Assembly: GCA_044359175.1 (NCBI GenBank) | Contig: JBIKMO010000127.1 | Location: forward strand, 1 to 12,319 | Reading direction: 5' to 3' | Length of the DNA stretch: 12,319 nucleotides | Source of the DNA: UBA4615 sp044359175 | Lineage (GTDB): Bacteria; Pseudomonadota; Gammaproteobacteria; Burkholderiales; Burkholderiaceae_E | In this document: positions 6,583 to 12,319 of the stretch, piece after piece | How positions within the stretch are numbered: the stretch's first letter is position 1 | How the letters are laid out: every line of letters starts with the position of its first letter | Notes under the pieces: generated by a model | What the model was told of the DNA's origin: nothing | Seen by the model: the letters and a program-made list of their open reading frames with translations, nothing else | The model's database searches: none | Made by a program: the position numbers and the translations under genes

Positions 6583-7665
6583 TCAGGATGCGCGCGCCAC
6601 TGCCGCGGCGAACGCCGGCGGCAGCGGCGCGATGCGCCGGGAGACCGCGCGCGAGTCGCCGAAGGTGTTGAACACGGCGCTGTGGTAGCCGCCCAGGCCA
6701 CCGGCCACGAAGATCAGGAATTGCCAGTCGTGGCGCGCGAAGCGCACCTGGCCGTCCTCGATCTGTCCCAGTCCCGCCGCCGCCATCATCCGGACGCGCC
6801 GCGCGCTGAGCCGGTCGACCGGCACGCGCAGCCGCTCCAGCAAGTACTCGCGCACCCGCTGCTTCGAGAACCGTTCGGCAATCAGCCGCGCATGCCCCGG
6901 GCACAGCATCACGCACAGCTCGCCCAGGCCGTAGAACGGGAACACCCCGTTGCCGCCGGTGCCCATCATCGCGGCGGCGAGGTTCGCGAGCAGTTCATCG
7001 GCGTCCAGGCTCTCGGTGTCGATCACGTTGATCGCCGAGTTCGGCGACAACAGCGTCACCGCGCTCTCTTCGGGCGCGAAGCCGCGCTCCACGTGCAGCG
7101 GGGCCCAGGGGCTCTCCTCCTCGTATTCGCCGGCGCACATCGTGAACGCACCCGGGAACTTCCAGGTCGCCTTGCACGCCTGCTCGGGAATCCGGCCGGC
7201 GAGGTTGATCATCACCAGGCTGAGCGCCCGCCCGATCGTCGCGTTCGCGCGCTTGCCCGGGCCGAGCACGCTCCACGAGCAGTTGACGTCGATCGTGCGG
7301 CGTACCGGGCCGTTGATCACGACGAAGGGAATCGTCGGATTGGTGGTGGTGTTGACACCGAACAGCTCGAAGTGCGGATCGGCCGCGGCCTCGACCGCCG
7401 CGAGCACGACCGGGAAGTACTCGGGCCGGCAGCCGGCCATCACCGCGTTGACCGCGATCTTCTCGACCGTCGCGTCGCTGCGCGCCGGGGGCAGCCGGGC
7501 GACCACCTCGCCGGGGGGCCGTGCGGTGGCCGACAGCATCCTGGCCACGCGCTCGGGCGTGGGCGGGATGACCGGAAGGCCGTCGGTCCAGCCGCGCGCC
7601 TCCATCGCGTCGAAGATCGCCTCGGGGTCGTCGGGCAGCTCGATCTCGTCGATGCGTCGCGTCAT
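6583..7665 (-). CDS. Uncharacterised conserved-looking protein, putative partner of the UGSC selenoprotein
   Basis: A 360-aa soluble protein with no signal peptide or membrane segment. I do not recognise a characterised enzyme. Visible features are GWTDGLPVIPPT at 25-36, NAVMAGCRPEYFPVV at 73-87, VVINGPVR at 115-122, GPGKRANATIGRAL at 135-148, TMCAGEYEEESPW at 175-187, GELCVMLCPGHARL at 248-261 and FVAGGLGGYHS at 319-329. There are six cysteines (C79, C129, C164, C177, C251, C255), and C251/C255 form a CxxxC. The start ATG at 7665 has GGAG six nt upstream and lies 13 nt after the stop of the selenoprotein gene, so the two are almost certainly co-translated. A role as substrate-binding or catalytic partner of the UGSC redox protein is an inference from this arrangement. 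It is the last gene of the minus-strand cluster. Confidence 0.85.
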   Translation of the reverse strand: MTRRIDEIELPDDPEAIFDAMEARGWTDGLPVIPPTPERVARMLSATARPPGEVVARLPPARSDATVEKIAVNAVMAGCRPEYFPVVLAAVEAAADPHFELFGVNTTTNPTIPFVVINGPVRRTIDVNCSWSVLGPGKRANATIGRALSLVMINLAGRIPEQACKATWKFPGAFTMCAGEYEEESPWAPLHVERGFAPEESAVTLLSPNSAINVIDTESLDADELLANLAAAMMGTGGNGVFPFYGLGELCVMLCPGHARLIAERFSKQRVREYLLERLRVPVDRLSARRVRMMAAAGLGQIEDGQVRFARHDWQFLIFVAGGLGGYHSAVFNTFGDSRAVSRRIAPLPPAFAAAVARAS

Positions 7666-7678
7666 CGGCGGCTCCGGG

Positions 7679-8272
7679 TCAGTCGTGAGCGCGCGGCGGC
7701 CGCGCGCAGACCAGGGCGACGCACTCGTCGACCGTGGCCTCGGCGAGCTCGTGCAGGCGCTCGATCGGCAGGGTCTCGAAGGGGTGAGGCAGCACGAGCA
7801 GCGGCAGGTCCGGATGGCCGGCCGCCTTCGCGGACGCGCGCGCGAGGCTGACGAACTTGTCGGTCACCACGGTCACGGTGGGCAGCCCGCGCTGCTGCAG
7901 TTCGACGGTGTCGTGGATACACCACGACGTGCACGACCCTCAGGCCGCGAGACCGAAGATGCCCCAGTCGGTCTTCGCCCGGAAGTCGTCGTACGCCTTC
8001 GCCCAGCGGGTGGCGTCGGAGCGGCCGCGGATCGTGACCCGGCCCGCGGCGGTGCCGTCGCTGCCGGTGAACATCGTCGTCGTGCCGACCACGCCGTGGC
8101 GCTGCACCAGCAATTCGACCAGGCGTGTCAGGTAGACGTCGAAACTCGGCCACTGGATGCGCAGGCCGACGCGGCTGCCGGCCACGCGGGCGAGCGGCGG
8201 CGCAGCCTCGCGGCGGCCGGCGGCGGGCTGCCCGGCCGGGCTCAGGATCCGGGTCGTGTTGGAGGCGGTCAT
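7679..8272 (-). CDS. UGSC-family selenoprotein (in-frame TGA decoded as selenocysteine)
   Basis: The frame opens at ATG 8272 behind AGGAG (8282-8278, 5 nt spacing). It runs 110 codons to a TGA at 7942-7940, then continues open for 86 codons to the true TGA at 7681-7679. Reading the internal TGA as Sec gives a 197-aa protein with FGLAA-U-GSCTSWCIHD around U111. U-G-S-C is the defining motif of the UGSC selenoprotein family, followed as expected by HDTVELQQRGLPTVTVVTDKF (from 120) and LPLLVLPHPFETLP (from 156). U111 and C114 form a UxxC pair like a thioredoxin CxxC; C118 is an extra nearby thiol. The N-terminal part (30-90) resembles the nucleotide-fold-like start of the family. Predicted cytosolic thiol/selenol redox protein; biochemical function unknown. 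A SECIS-like hairpin follows the UGA. It sits between the isomerase-like gene (82 nt upstream) and the 360-aa partner gene (13 nt downstream). Decoding requires selA, selB, selC and selD elsewhere in the genome. Confidence 0.88.
7910..7942 (-). promoter_or_regulatory. Bacterial SECIS element with its UGA codon
   Basis: The mRNA reads UGA (7942-7940), 11 nt, then stem GUCGUGG (7928-7922), loop UGUAU (7921-7917), and stem CCACGAC (7916-7910). This is a perfect 7-bp stem within the coding sequence. The loop starts 18 nt after the UGA and has G as its second base. Counting the U of UGA as 1, loop positions 23 and 24 are G and U, the positions I recall as important for SelB binding in E. coli fdhF. 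The bulged U17 of fdhF is not seen. Confidence 0.75.
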
Positions 8273-8354
8273 CGGGTCTCCTGTCGGGTTCGTTCCGGCG
8301 TCGAGCGTAGCGCCGTGCGGTGCGTGCGATCCACCGCGGTGCCGGGCGCCTCCG

Positions 8355-8654
8355 CTACAACGCCATCGGGTCCGTGCCGGCCCGCGCGATCGCGCGCTGG
8401 TGCGCCGCGGGCAGCAGCGGCGTCACCTCGAAGGCGGCCGGCACCAGCTCGGCCCACTGGTTGATCAGCGCGTGCAGGGCCTCGTGCGAGTCGACCTCGA
8501 ACACGACCACCGCGCCCCGGCCGAGCTTGGTGTACGCGTGACGCGCGGTGCCGGCGCTCACCATCGGATCGAGCCAGTCCCAGAACCGCCGCTGGCGGTC
8601 CCGGATCTCGGACGGGCGCTCGGGGCGCGGCGTGCTGACGACCAGGAAGAGCAT
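8355..8654 (-). CDS. Muconolactone delta-isomerase-like small protein (ferredoxin-like fold)
   Basis: A 99-aa cytosolic protein starting at ATG 8654, chosen because GGAGG (8663-8659) lies 4 nt upstream; an in-frame start 19 codons earlier lacks this. MLFLVVSTPRP, a central GRGAVVVFEVDSHEALHALI (45-64), and a C-terminal AAFEVTPLLP (73-82) match the muconolactone isomerase family pattern of a short alpha/beta dimer ending in evtPL. The family's known reaction is muconolactone isomerisation in the beta-ketoadipate path, but many homologues sit in unrelated clusters and act as small accessory or monooxygenase-like proteins. No catechol-pathway genes are visible here, so I would not assign that reaction. 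It precedes the selenoprotein gene by 82 nt on the same strand. Confidence 0.75.
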   Translation of the reverse strand: MLFLVVSTPRPERPSEIRDRQRRFWDWLDPMVSAGTARHAYTKLGRGAVVVFEVDSHEALHALINQWAELVPAAFEVTPLLPAAHQRAIARAGTDPMAL

Positions 8655-8831
8655 GGTGCCTCCGATGGGGGCGCGCTCGCGCCCGAAGATCCGCGGGCTC
8701 AGCGCAGACACTGCCCGCGCAGCCCAAGCCCAGGCCGCAGCGGTCGATCGGGAGCCGCGCGTCCGCCTCGAGCGCGAACGAGCCGGAGCACGGACAGGCC
8801 GACGGCGTGTGCACCGGCACGCGCATCATGC
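8655..8831 (-). other. 177-bp intra-cluster gap with a Cys-rich small reading frame
   Basis: No clear gene. One frame opens with ATG ATG at 8829-8824, just after the TGA of the AtuA-like small protein, and encodes MMRVPVHTPSACPCSGSFAL and, from residue 31, RCGLGLGCAGSVC, five cysteines in about 45 residues (CxC, then C-x5-C-x4-C). The frame has no stop until 8269, running out of phase through the isomerase-like gene. Either the small protein is chance coding in GC-rich DNA, or it is a remnant or frame-disrupted metal-binding or redox peptide. There is no good Shine-Dalgarno. The ribosome binding site of the isomerase-like gene lies at the end of the gap. Confidence 0.3.
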
Positions 8832-9158
8832 TCACACCCGGGTCGCGCCGTCCACCGGCAGCTCGATCGTCATCATCAGGCTCGACAGCGACTTGCCGTG
8901 CGCGTCCTGGGCGAGCGAACGCGTGACGCCGCCAGCGAGCGCACCCTCGATCACGAAGTTCAGCGCCATCAGCCGGGGCAGTTCGTAGCGCGTGACCGGC
9001 CCGCGGACGAGGTGCGCGAACGCTCGCATCACGCGCGCCTCGGTCAGATGCTCGCGCAGCAGCGCCCAGCCGCGCGCGTCGTAGGCGATCACCGAGATGT
9101 TGGAGGTGTCGCCCTTGTCGCCGGCGCGTCCGTGGCCGAGGTCGTGGACGCGGATCAT
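8832..9158 (-). CDS. AtuA-associated small protein (AtuA ferredoxin-like fold domain)
   Basis: A 108-aa protein beginning MIRVHDLGHGRAGDKGDTSN, with the GRAGDKGDTSNISV signature at 10-23 that marks the C-terminal domain of AtuA-type proteins. It ends with LSSLMMTIELPVDG. Its ATG (9158-9156) overlaps the TGA of the large AtuA-like gene by 4 nt (ATGA), so the two are translationally coupled and are a split form of what is one polypeptide in longer AtuA proteins. The molecular function of this domain is not established. Presumably it forms a complex with the 450-aa partner and acts on an acyl-CoA or terpenoid-derived acid. Cytosolic. Confidence 0.88.
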   Translation of the reverse strand: MIRVHDLGHGRAGDKGDTSNISVIAYDARGWALLREHLTEARVMRAFAHLVRGPVTRYELPRLMALNFVIEGALAGGVTRSLAQDAHGKSLSSLMMTIELPVDGATRV

Positions 9159-10507
9159 CGGGCGGTCTCGACGCAGACCTGGGGGTCCACCAGCGCGCGC
9201 GGCAGCAGCAGCGACTTCACCGCGAGCACCTCGCGCACCACCGGGTCGGAGCCGCCGCCCGCGCCGCCCGGGCCGTTGACGTGCATCGCGCGGGTCTCGA
9301 AGCCCACCGCCTCGGCGGCCCTGCGGTCGGTGGTGCGGCAGGCGAGCCGCATCCGCACCTCGTACGGCTCGGGACGCCCCTCGCCCGCACCGTGCAGGCT
9401 CGACAGCCCGATCAGGTCCACGCGGGTCTCCGAGTAGCGCAAGCCGCGATCGGCCAGCCGCTGCTGCACGACCTCGGCGGCCCACCGCGCACGCGGCACC
9501 GCGTTGATGCCGGCGAACGACACCTCGCCGATGCCGATGTAGCCGTCGTCGTAACCCACCGTGACCTTGTAGGTGTCGGTGCGCGGCCGCGCGCGCGCAC
9601 CGCTCAGACCGACGCGATCCGGGGCCAGCTCGCGCAGCTCGACCTCGGTCACGTCGAGCACGCAATCGGGCGTCACGTAGGCGGCTGGATCGTGCAGCTC
9701 GTAGAGGAGCTGCTCGAGCACGGTCGCACGGTCGACGCGGCCGCCGGCACGCGCCAGCTTGGACACCGAGAATCCGCCGGACGCGTCGACGTCGGCGAAC
9801 GGAAAACCCAAGCGGGCGAGGTCGGGCACCTCCTTCACCCCAGGCTCGCCGAAGCAGCCGCCGCAGACCTGCGCGCCGCACTCGAGCAGGTGGCCGACCA
9901 GGGTGCCGGCGGCAAGCCGGGGCCAGTCGTCGTCGCGCCATTCGAACGCATGCATCATCGGGGCGAGGAACAGCGACGGATCGGCGACCCGTCCGGTCAG
10001 CACCACGCGGGCTCCGGTGGCGAGCGCCCGGCACACCGCGTCAGCGCCCAGATAGGCGTTGGCCGACACCATGCGCGGCAGCAGCGACTCCACCGGCTCG
10101 CCGGACTCCATCAGCGGCAGCCCCGGCCGGGCCCGGACCAGCTCGGTCACGTCGTCGCCGACCAGCGTCGCGCACGAGACCTCGCCCAATCCGGTGTCCC
10201 GTGCGTGCCGCCGAACCAGGCGTGCGGCCGCCTGCGGATGGGCAGCCCCCATGTTGCTGACGATGCGCACGTCGCCGCGCAGGCAGGCCGGCAGTACCGC
10301 CCCCAGCCGGTCGAGCAGCCGCGGCGTGTAGCCCCGGTCCGGATCCTTGCGCCGGGTCTGGTTCTCGCGCGCGACCGTACGCTCGGCCAGGCACTCGAAG
10401 ACCAGCCAGTCGAGCTCGCCATGCTCGGCGAGCTCGACCGCGGGCTCGATCCGGTCGTCCGCAAAACTCGAGCCCGCACCGATCCGTATCGTCGCCGCCG
10501 CGGCCAT
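9155..10507 (-). CDS. Acyclic terpene utilisation AtuA-family protein (DUF1446)
   Basis: A 450-aa protein of the AtuA/DUF1446 family, named after the Pseudomonas acyclic terpene utilisation cluster. Its exact reaction is not known. Family features are GAGSSFADDRIEPA at 10-23, SNMGAAHP at 84-91, GRVADPSLF at 172-180, ECGAQVCGGCF at 209-219 with three cysteines, GYDDGYIGIGEVSFAG at 318-333, and a C-terminal NGPGGAGGG at 411-419. ATG 10507 is preferred because it sits just before the conserved IRIGAGSSF; GTG starts at 10522 or 10546 would add 5-13 residues. It lacks the C-terminal ferredoxin-like domain, which is encoded by the next gene through an ATGA overlap. A 69-nt gap follows the CoA-transferase-like gene. 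The surrounding MaoC-like and CoA-transferase-like genes point to catabolism of an acyl-CoA. Confidence 0.9.
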   Translation of the reverse strand: MAAAATIRIGAGSSFADDRIEPAVELAEHGELDWLVFECLAERTVARENQTRRKDPDRGYTPRLLDRLGAVLPACLRGDVRIVSNMGAAHPQAAARLVRRHARDTGLGEVSCATLVGDDVTELVRARPGLPLMESGEPVESLLPRMVSANAYLGADAVCRALATGARVVLTGRVADPSLFLAPMMHAFEWRDDDWPRLAAGTLVGHLLECGAQVCGGCFGEPGVKEVPDLARLGFPFADVDASGGFSVSKLARAGGRVDRATVLEQLLYELHDPAAYVTPDCVLDVTEVELRELAPDRVGLSGARARPRTDTYKVTVGYDDGYIGIGEVSFAGINAVPRARWAAEVVQQRLADRGLRYSETRVDLIGLSSLHGAGEGRPEPYEVRMRLACRTTDRRAAEAVGFETRAMHVNGPGGAGGGSDPVVREVLAVKSLLLPRALVDPQVCVETAR

Positions 10508-10576
10508 GCCCGCCCCCGTCACGCCACCTTCAGGCCGGTGATGCACGCGATGATCGCATCGGCGGGGCCGACGCGC

Positions 10577-11797
10577 TCAGCCCGACAGCGCGTCGCGGAA
10601 CGCCGGGTCGGCGACCGCCGCGATCGCCCCCGCACGCTCGTGCGCCGACAGGCCGACCAGGCACGCCGCGCCGTGCTCGGTCACCACGTGCGTCACGTGC
10701 GCGCCCGGCACGGTGATCGCCTCGGCCTCGCGCACGATCGCGGAGCGGCCATCGGGCGTGGTCGAGAGCAGCGCGACGATCGAGCCCGCCCCCCGGGCGC
10801 CGGCCGCCGCGAAGTCGGGCGCGCCTCCCGGGCCACTGATGCGCCGCCCACGGTGCACGGTCGAGTTCACGTTGCCCAGCAGGTCGACCTGCAGTCCGGA
10901 GTTGATCGCGACGAACCGCGGCAGCGCGGCCAGCGCCCGGGCGTCGTGCGCGAGCCGAGAGTCGACGAGCGCGATCCGGGGCTCGCCGTCGGCCCACGCG
11001 TAGAAGGCGCGCGAGCCCATCGCGGTCGCGCCGACCGCCAGCGCGGCGCCGCGCACCGCGCGCGACACGCAGCCGGCCTCGATCAGCGCCATCGCCGCGT
11101 CGCCGATGATCCCGGTGTGCATCGCGAGACCGCGGCGCGTGGCGGCGAGCGCGGCGGTGACGCCGGCGAGCGCACGCCCGACGCCGAGCTCGATCGTCGC
11201 GCCGTCGGGCACGACCGCCGCGACCGCCTCGCCGATCCGTGCAGCGGCCTCGCCGCACGGCTCCGCGGGCCACTCGGTCGGATCGCGTGCGACCCGGACC
11301 ACCCGCTGCGCGTCGGACTCGTCCAGCGACGTCGCGCTGGCGATCGCCGGCAGCCGCAGATTCAGCTCGAGCGCGCGCACGCGTGCCCGAGTCCACGCGG
11401 GGATCACCAGGTCGGCGATCAGCCCGGGACTCGCGCGGCCGCCGCCGAGCGCGCGGCCCTGCATCAGTACCGCGTCCACGCGCAGCGAGCCGTCGGCGAT
11501 CGCGCCCGCCAGCCCGCACATCGAGGTCTCGATCAGCGCCGCGCGTCCTTCGGCGAGCGCGCGCCGGGTCCGCGGTCCCGGCACCGGCACGCTCAGCCGC
11601 AGCCGATCGCCGGCGACCTGCGCGAGGCGCTCCTCGCCGCCGGTCATCACCTGGATCGCGTGCAGGCCGGGCACCCGAGCGGCGGCGTCGATCAGCTCAT
11701 CGATCAGCGCCACGGGCTCGCCGGTGCCGGTGCCCACCAGCACCGTGTCCCCGGGCCGCAGCAGCTCGGACAGCGGCGCGCCGGTCGCGGTCGCCAC
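10577..11797 (-). CDS. Acetyl-CoA hydrolase / 4-hydroxybutyrate CoA-transferase family protein
   Basis: A 406-aa protein of the Ach1/Cat1/AarC/4-hydroxybutyrate CoA-transferase family, which normally exchanges CoA between acids through a glutamyl-CoA intermediate. The start is a GTG at 11797, 13 nt after the stop of the dehydratase gene. Seen are PGDTVLVGTGTGEP at 15-28, ELGVGRALAGV at 203-213, NSGLQVDLLGNVNST at 299-313, SGPGGAPDFAAAG at 321-333 and VVTEHGAA at 371-378. The conserved motif around the catalytic Glu reads NTALEADIYGNVNST in AarC-type enzymes as I remember them; here the Glu position is Q303. The CoA-ester formation chemistry may thus be changed or lost, or the protein may be a hydrolase or lyase-like relative. 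The rest of the fold signature is intact, so this is not a decayed gene. Confidence 0.87.
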   Translation of the reverse strand: MATATGAPLSELLRPGDTVLVGTGTGEPVALIDELIDAAARVPGLHAIQVMTGGEERLAQVAGDRLRLSVPVPGPRTRRALAEGRAALIETSMCGLAGAIADGSLRVDAVLMQGRALGGGRASPGLIADLVIPAWTRARVRALELNLRLPAIASATSLDESDAQRVVRVARDPTEWPAEPCGEAAARIGEAVAAVVPDGATIELGVGRALAGVTAALAATRRGLAMHTGIIGDAAMALIEAGCVSRAVRGAALAVGATAMGSRAFYAWADGEPRIALVDSRLAHDARALAALPRFVAINSGLQVDLLGNVNSTVHRGRRISGPGGAPDFAAAGARGAGSIVALLSTTPDGRSAIVREAEAITVPGAHVTHVVTEHGAACLVGLSAHERAGAIAAVADPAFRDALSG

Positions 11798-11810
11798 GCT
11801 CGGACCCGGC

Positions 11811-12319
11811 TCAGCCGCCGCGCCGCGGCAGCAGCACCGCGGCGTGACCCTGGGCGGTGGTCGCGCCGCGGTGGTCGACCGCCTCGATGTCGAGCCGCAC
11901 GCGGCCGCGGCCGTCGGGCAGTGCCTCCTTCGAGGTGACGCGGCCCCGGCAGAACGTGGTGTCGCCCACGAGGTTGAAGCGACGGATCTCGCAGTACAGC
12001 TCCTCGAGGAAGCCGGCGTCGCCGATCCAGTTGGTCAGCATCACGCTCAGCCAGGAGATCCGCTCCGGGCCGTAGTCGTAGGCCTCGGGCACGCCGACGC
12101 TGCGCGCAAGCGCGGTGTCCCAGTGCACCGCCTCCGGCGGCTCGGGCACGCCGTACGCGTTGTAGACCGCCGCCGCCGGATGGCGCTTCAGGTACTCGTA
12201 CCAGTAGCCGTGCGCCCAGACGAAGAGCCCACCCCAGGCCTGCTCGAAGGCGACCGCGACGGTCGGCGTGTACGGCCCGCGGACGATCTCCGGCACCGAC
12301 GCGCCGACGTCGACCTCGT
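11811..12319 (-). CDS. MaoC-like (hot-dog fold) acyl-CoA dehydratase, C-terminal 168 residues
   Basis: The gene enters from the right edge; the frame is open through the window end, so the N-terminus is missing and an internal GTG at 12296 is not taken as the start. The visible part begins EVDVGASVPEIVRGPYTP, the common beta-strand opening of MaoC-type dehydratase domains. It continues VHWDTALARSVGVPEAYDYG with the expected H-x-D (H65 of the visible part), then RISWLSVMLTNW, RRFNLVGDTTFCRGRVTSK and a C-terminal LLPRRGG. Proteins of this kind hydrate or dehydrate enoyl-CoA/3-hydroxyacyl-CoA; the substrate is unknown. It is followed after 13 nt by the CoA-transferase-family gene on the same strand, so they likely form one operon. 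Confidence 0.8.
   Translation of the reverse strand, partial: EVDVGASVPEIVRGPYTPTVAVAFEQAWGGLFVWAHGYWYEYLKRHPAAAVYNAYGVPEPPEAVHWDTALARSVGVPEAYDYGPERISWLSVMLTNWIGDAGFLEELYCEIRRFNLVGDTTFCRGRVTSKEALPDGRGRVRLDIEAVDHRGATTAQGHAAVLLPRRGG

Noticed and set aside
7679..7876. Separate small gene starting at GTG 7876
   Set aside because: It is the in-frame C-terminal part of the selenoprotein; the codons before it, back to the UGA, are family-conserved, and there is no ribosome binding site for an independent start.
7940..7942. TGA as an ordinary stop or nonsense mutation
   Set aside because: The TGA coincides with the family's Sec position, is followed by G-S-C and conserved sequence, and has a hairpin at the right distance; chance agreement of all three is unlikely.
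8355..8711. Longer isomerase-like protein starting at 8711
   Set aside because: The extra 19 residues are unlike the family start, and GGAGG is correctly spaced for the ATG at 8654.
9281..11938. Very long plus-strand open frame (about 885 codons)
   Set aside because: It is antisense to the AtuA-like and CoA-transferase-like genes, which have clear family motifs; its product is an Arg/His/Ala/Gln-rich composition typical of shadow frames in GC-rich DNA.

Overview
The window is very GC-rich, with dense, mostly high-GC3 genes on both strands. It carries a TctC/Bug-type periplasmic binding protein, a family strongly expanded in Burkholderiales, so a betaproteobacterium is the best guess from sequence alone. 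No RNA genes, insertion sequences or CRISPR arrays were seen.

Layout. Left part (1-3741): the N-terminal half of an aldehyde dehydrogenase (minus strand, cut by the window edge), then divergently an integral-membrane acyltransferase-3 protein. The acyltransferase overlaps convergently with a HAD-IB phosphatase. Next is an exported dienelactone-hydrolase-like protein. Middle part: a 332-bp divergent intergenic region (3742-4073) with a long inverted repeat and a Lys-Ala-Pro repeat tail, then a plus-strand pair made of a divergent chorismate-binding enzyme and a Bug solute-binding protein. These converge at about 6478-6582 on a block of GC-rich palindromes.

Right part (12319 down to 6583, all minus strand): an apparently co-directional cluster reading MaoC-like dehydratase (partial), acetyl-CoA hydrolase/CoA-transferase family protein, AtuA-type protein, its small AtuA-ferredoxin-like partner, a 177-bp gap with a Cys-rich small ORF, a muconolactone-isomerase-like small protein, a UGSC selenoprotein and a 360-aa protein of unknown function. 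The first four look like catabolism of a branched or unusual acyl-CoA. The last three look like a redox module attached to it.

The main result is the gene at 8272-7679. Conceptual translation stops at an in-frame TGA (7942-7940). Reading that TGA as selenocysteine gives a continuous 197-aa protein with the family-defining U-G-S-C motif. A perfect 7-bp stem with a UGUAU loop lies 11 nt downstream of the UGA, as expected for a bacterial SECIS element. A standard gene caller would split or truncate this gene. Two other enzymes have non-canonical active sites: the CoA-transferase-family protein has Gln where the catalytic Glu is expected, and the chorismate-binding enzyme has several altered signature motifs.
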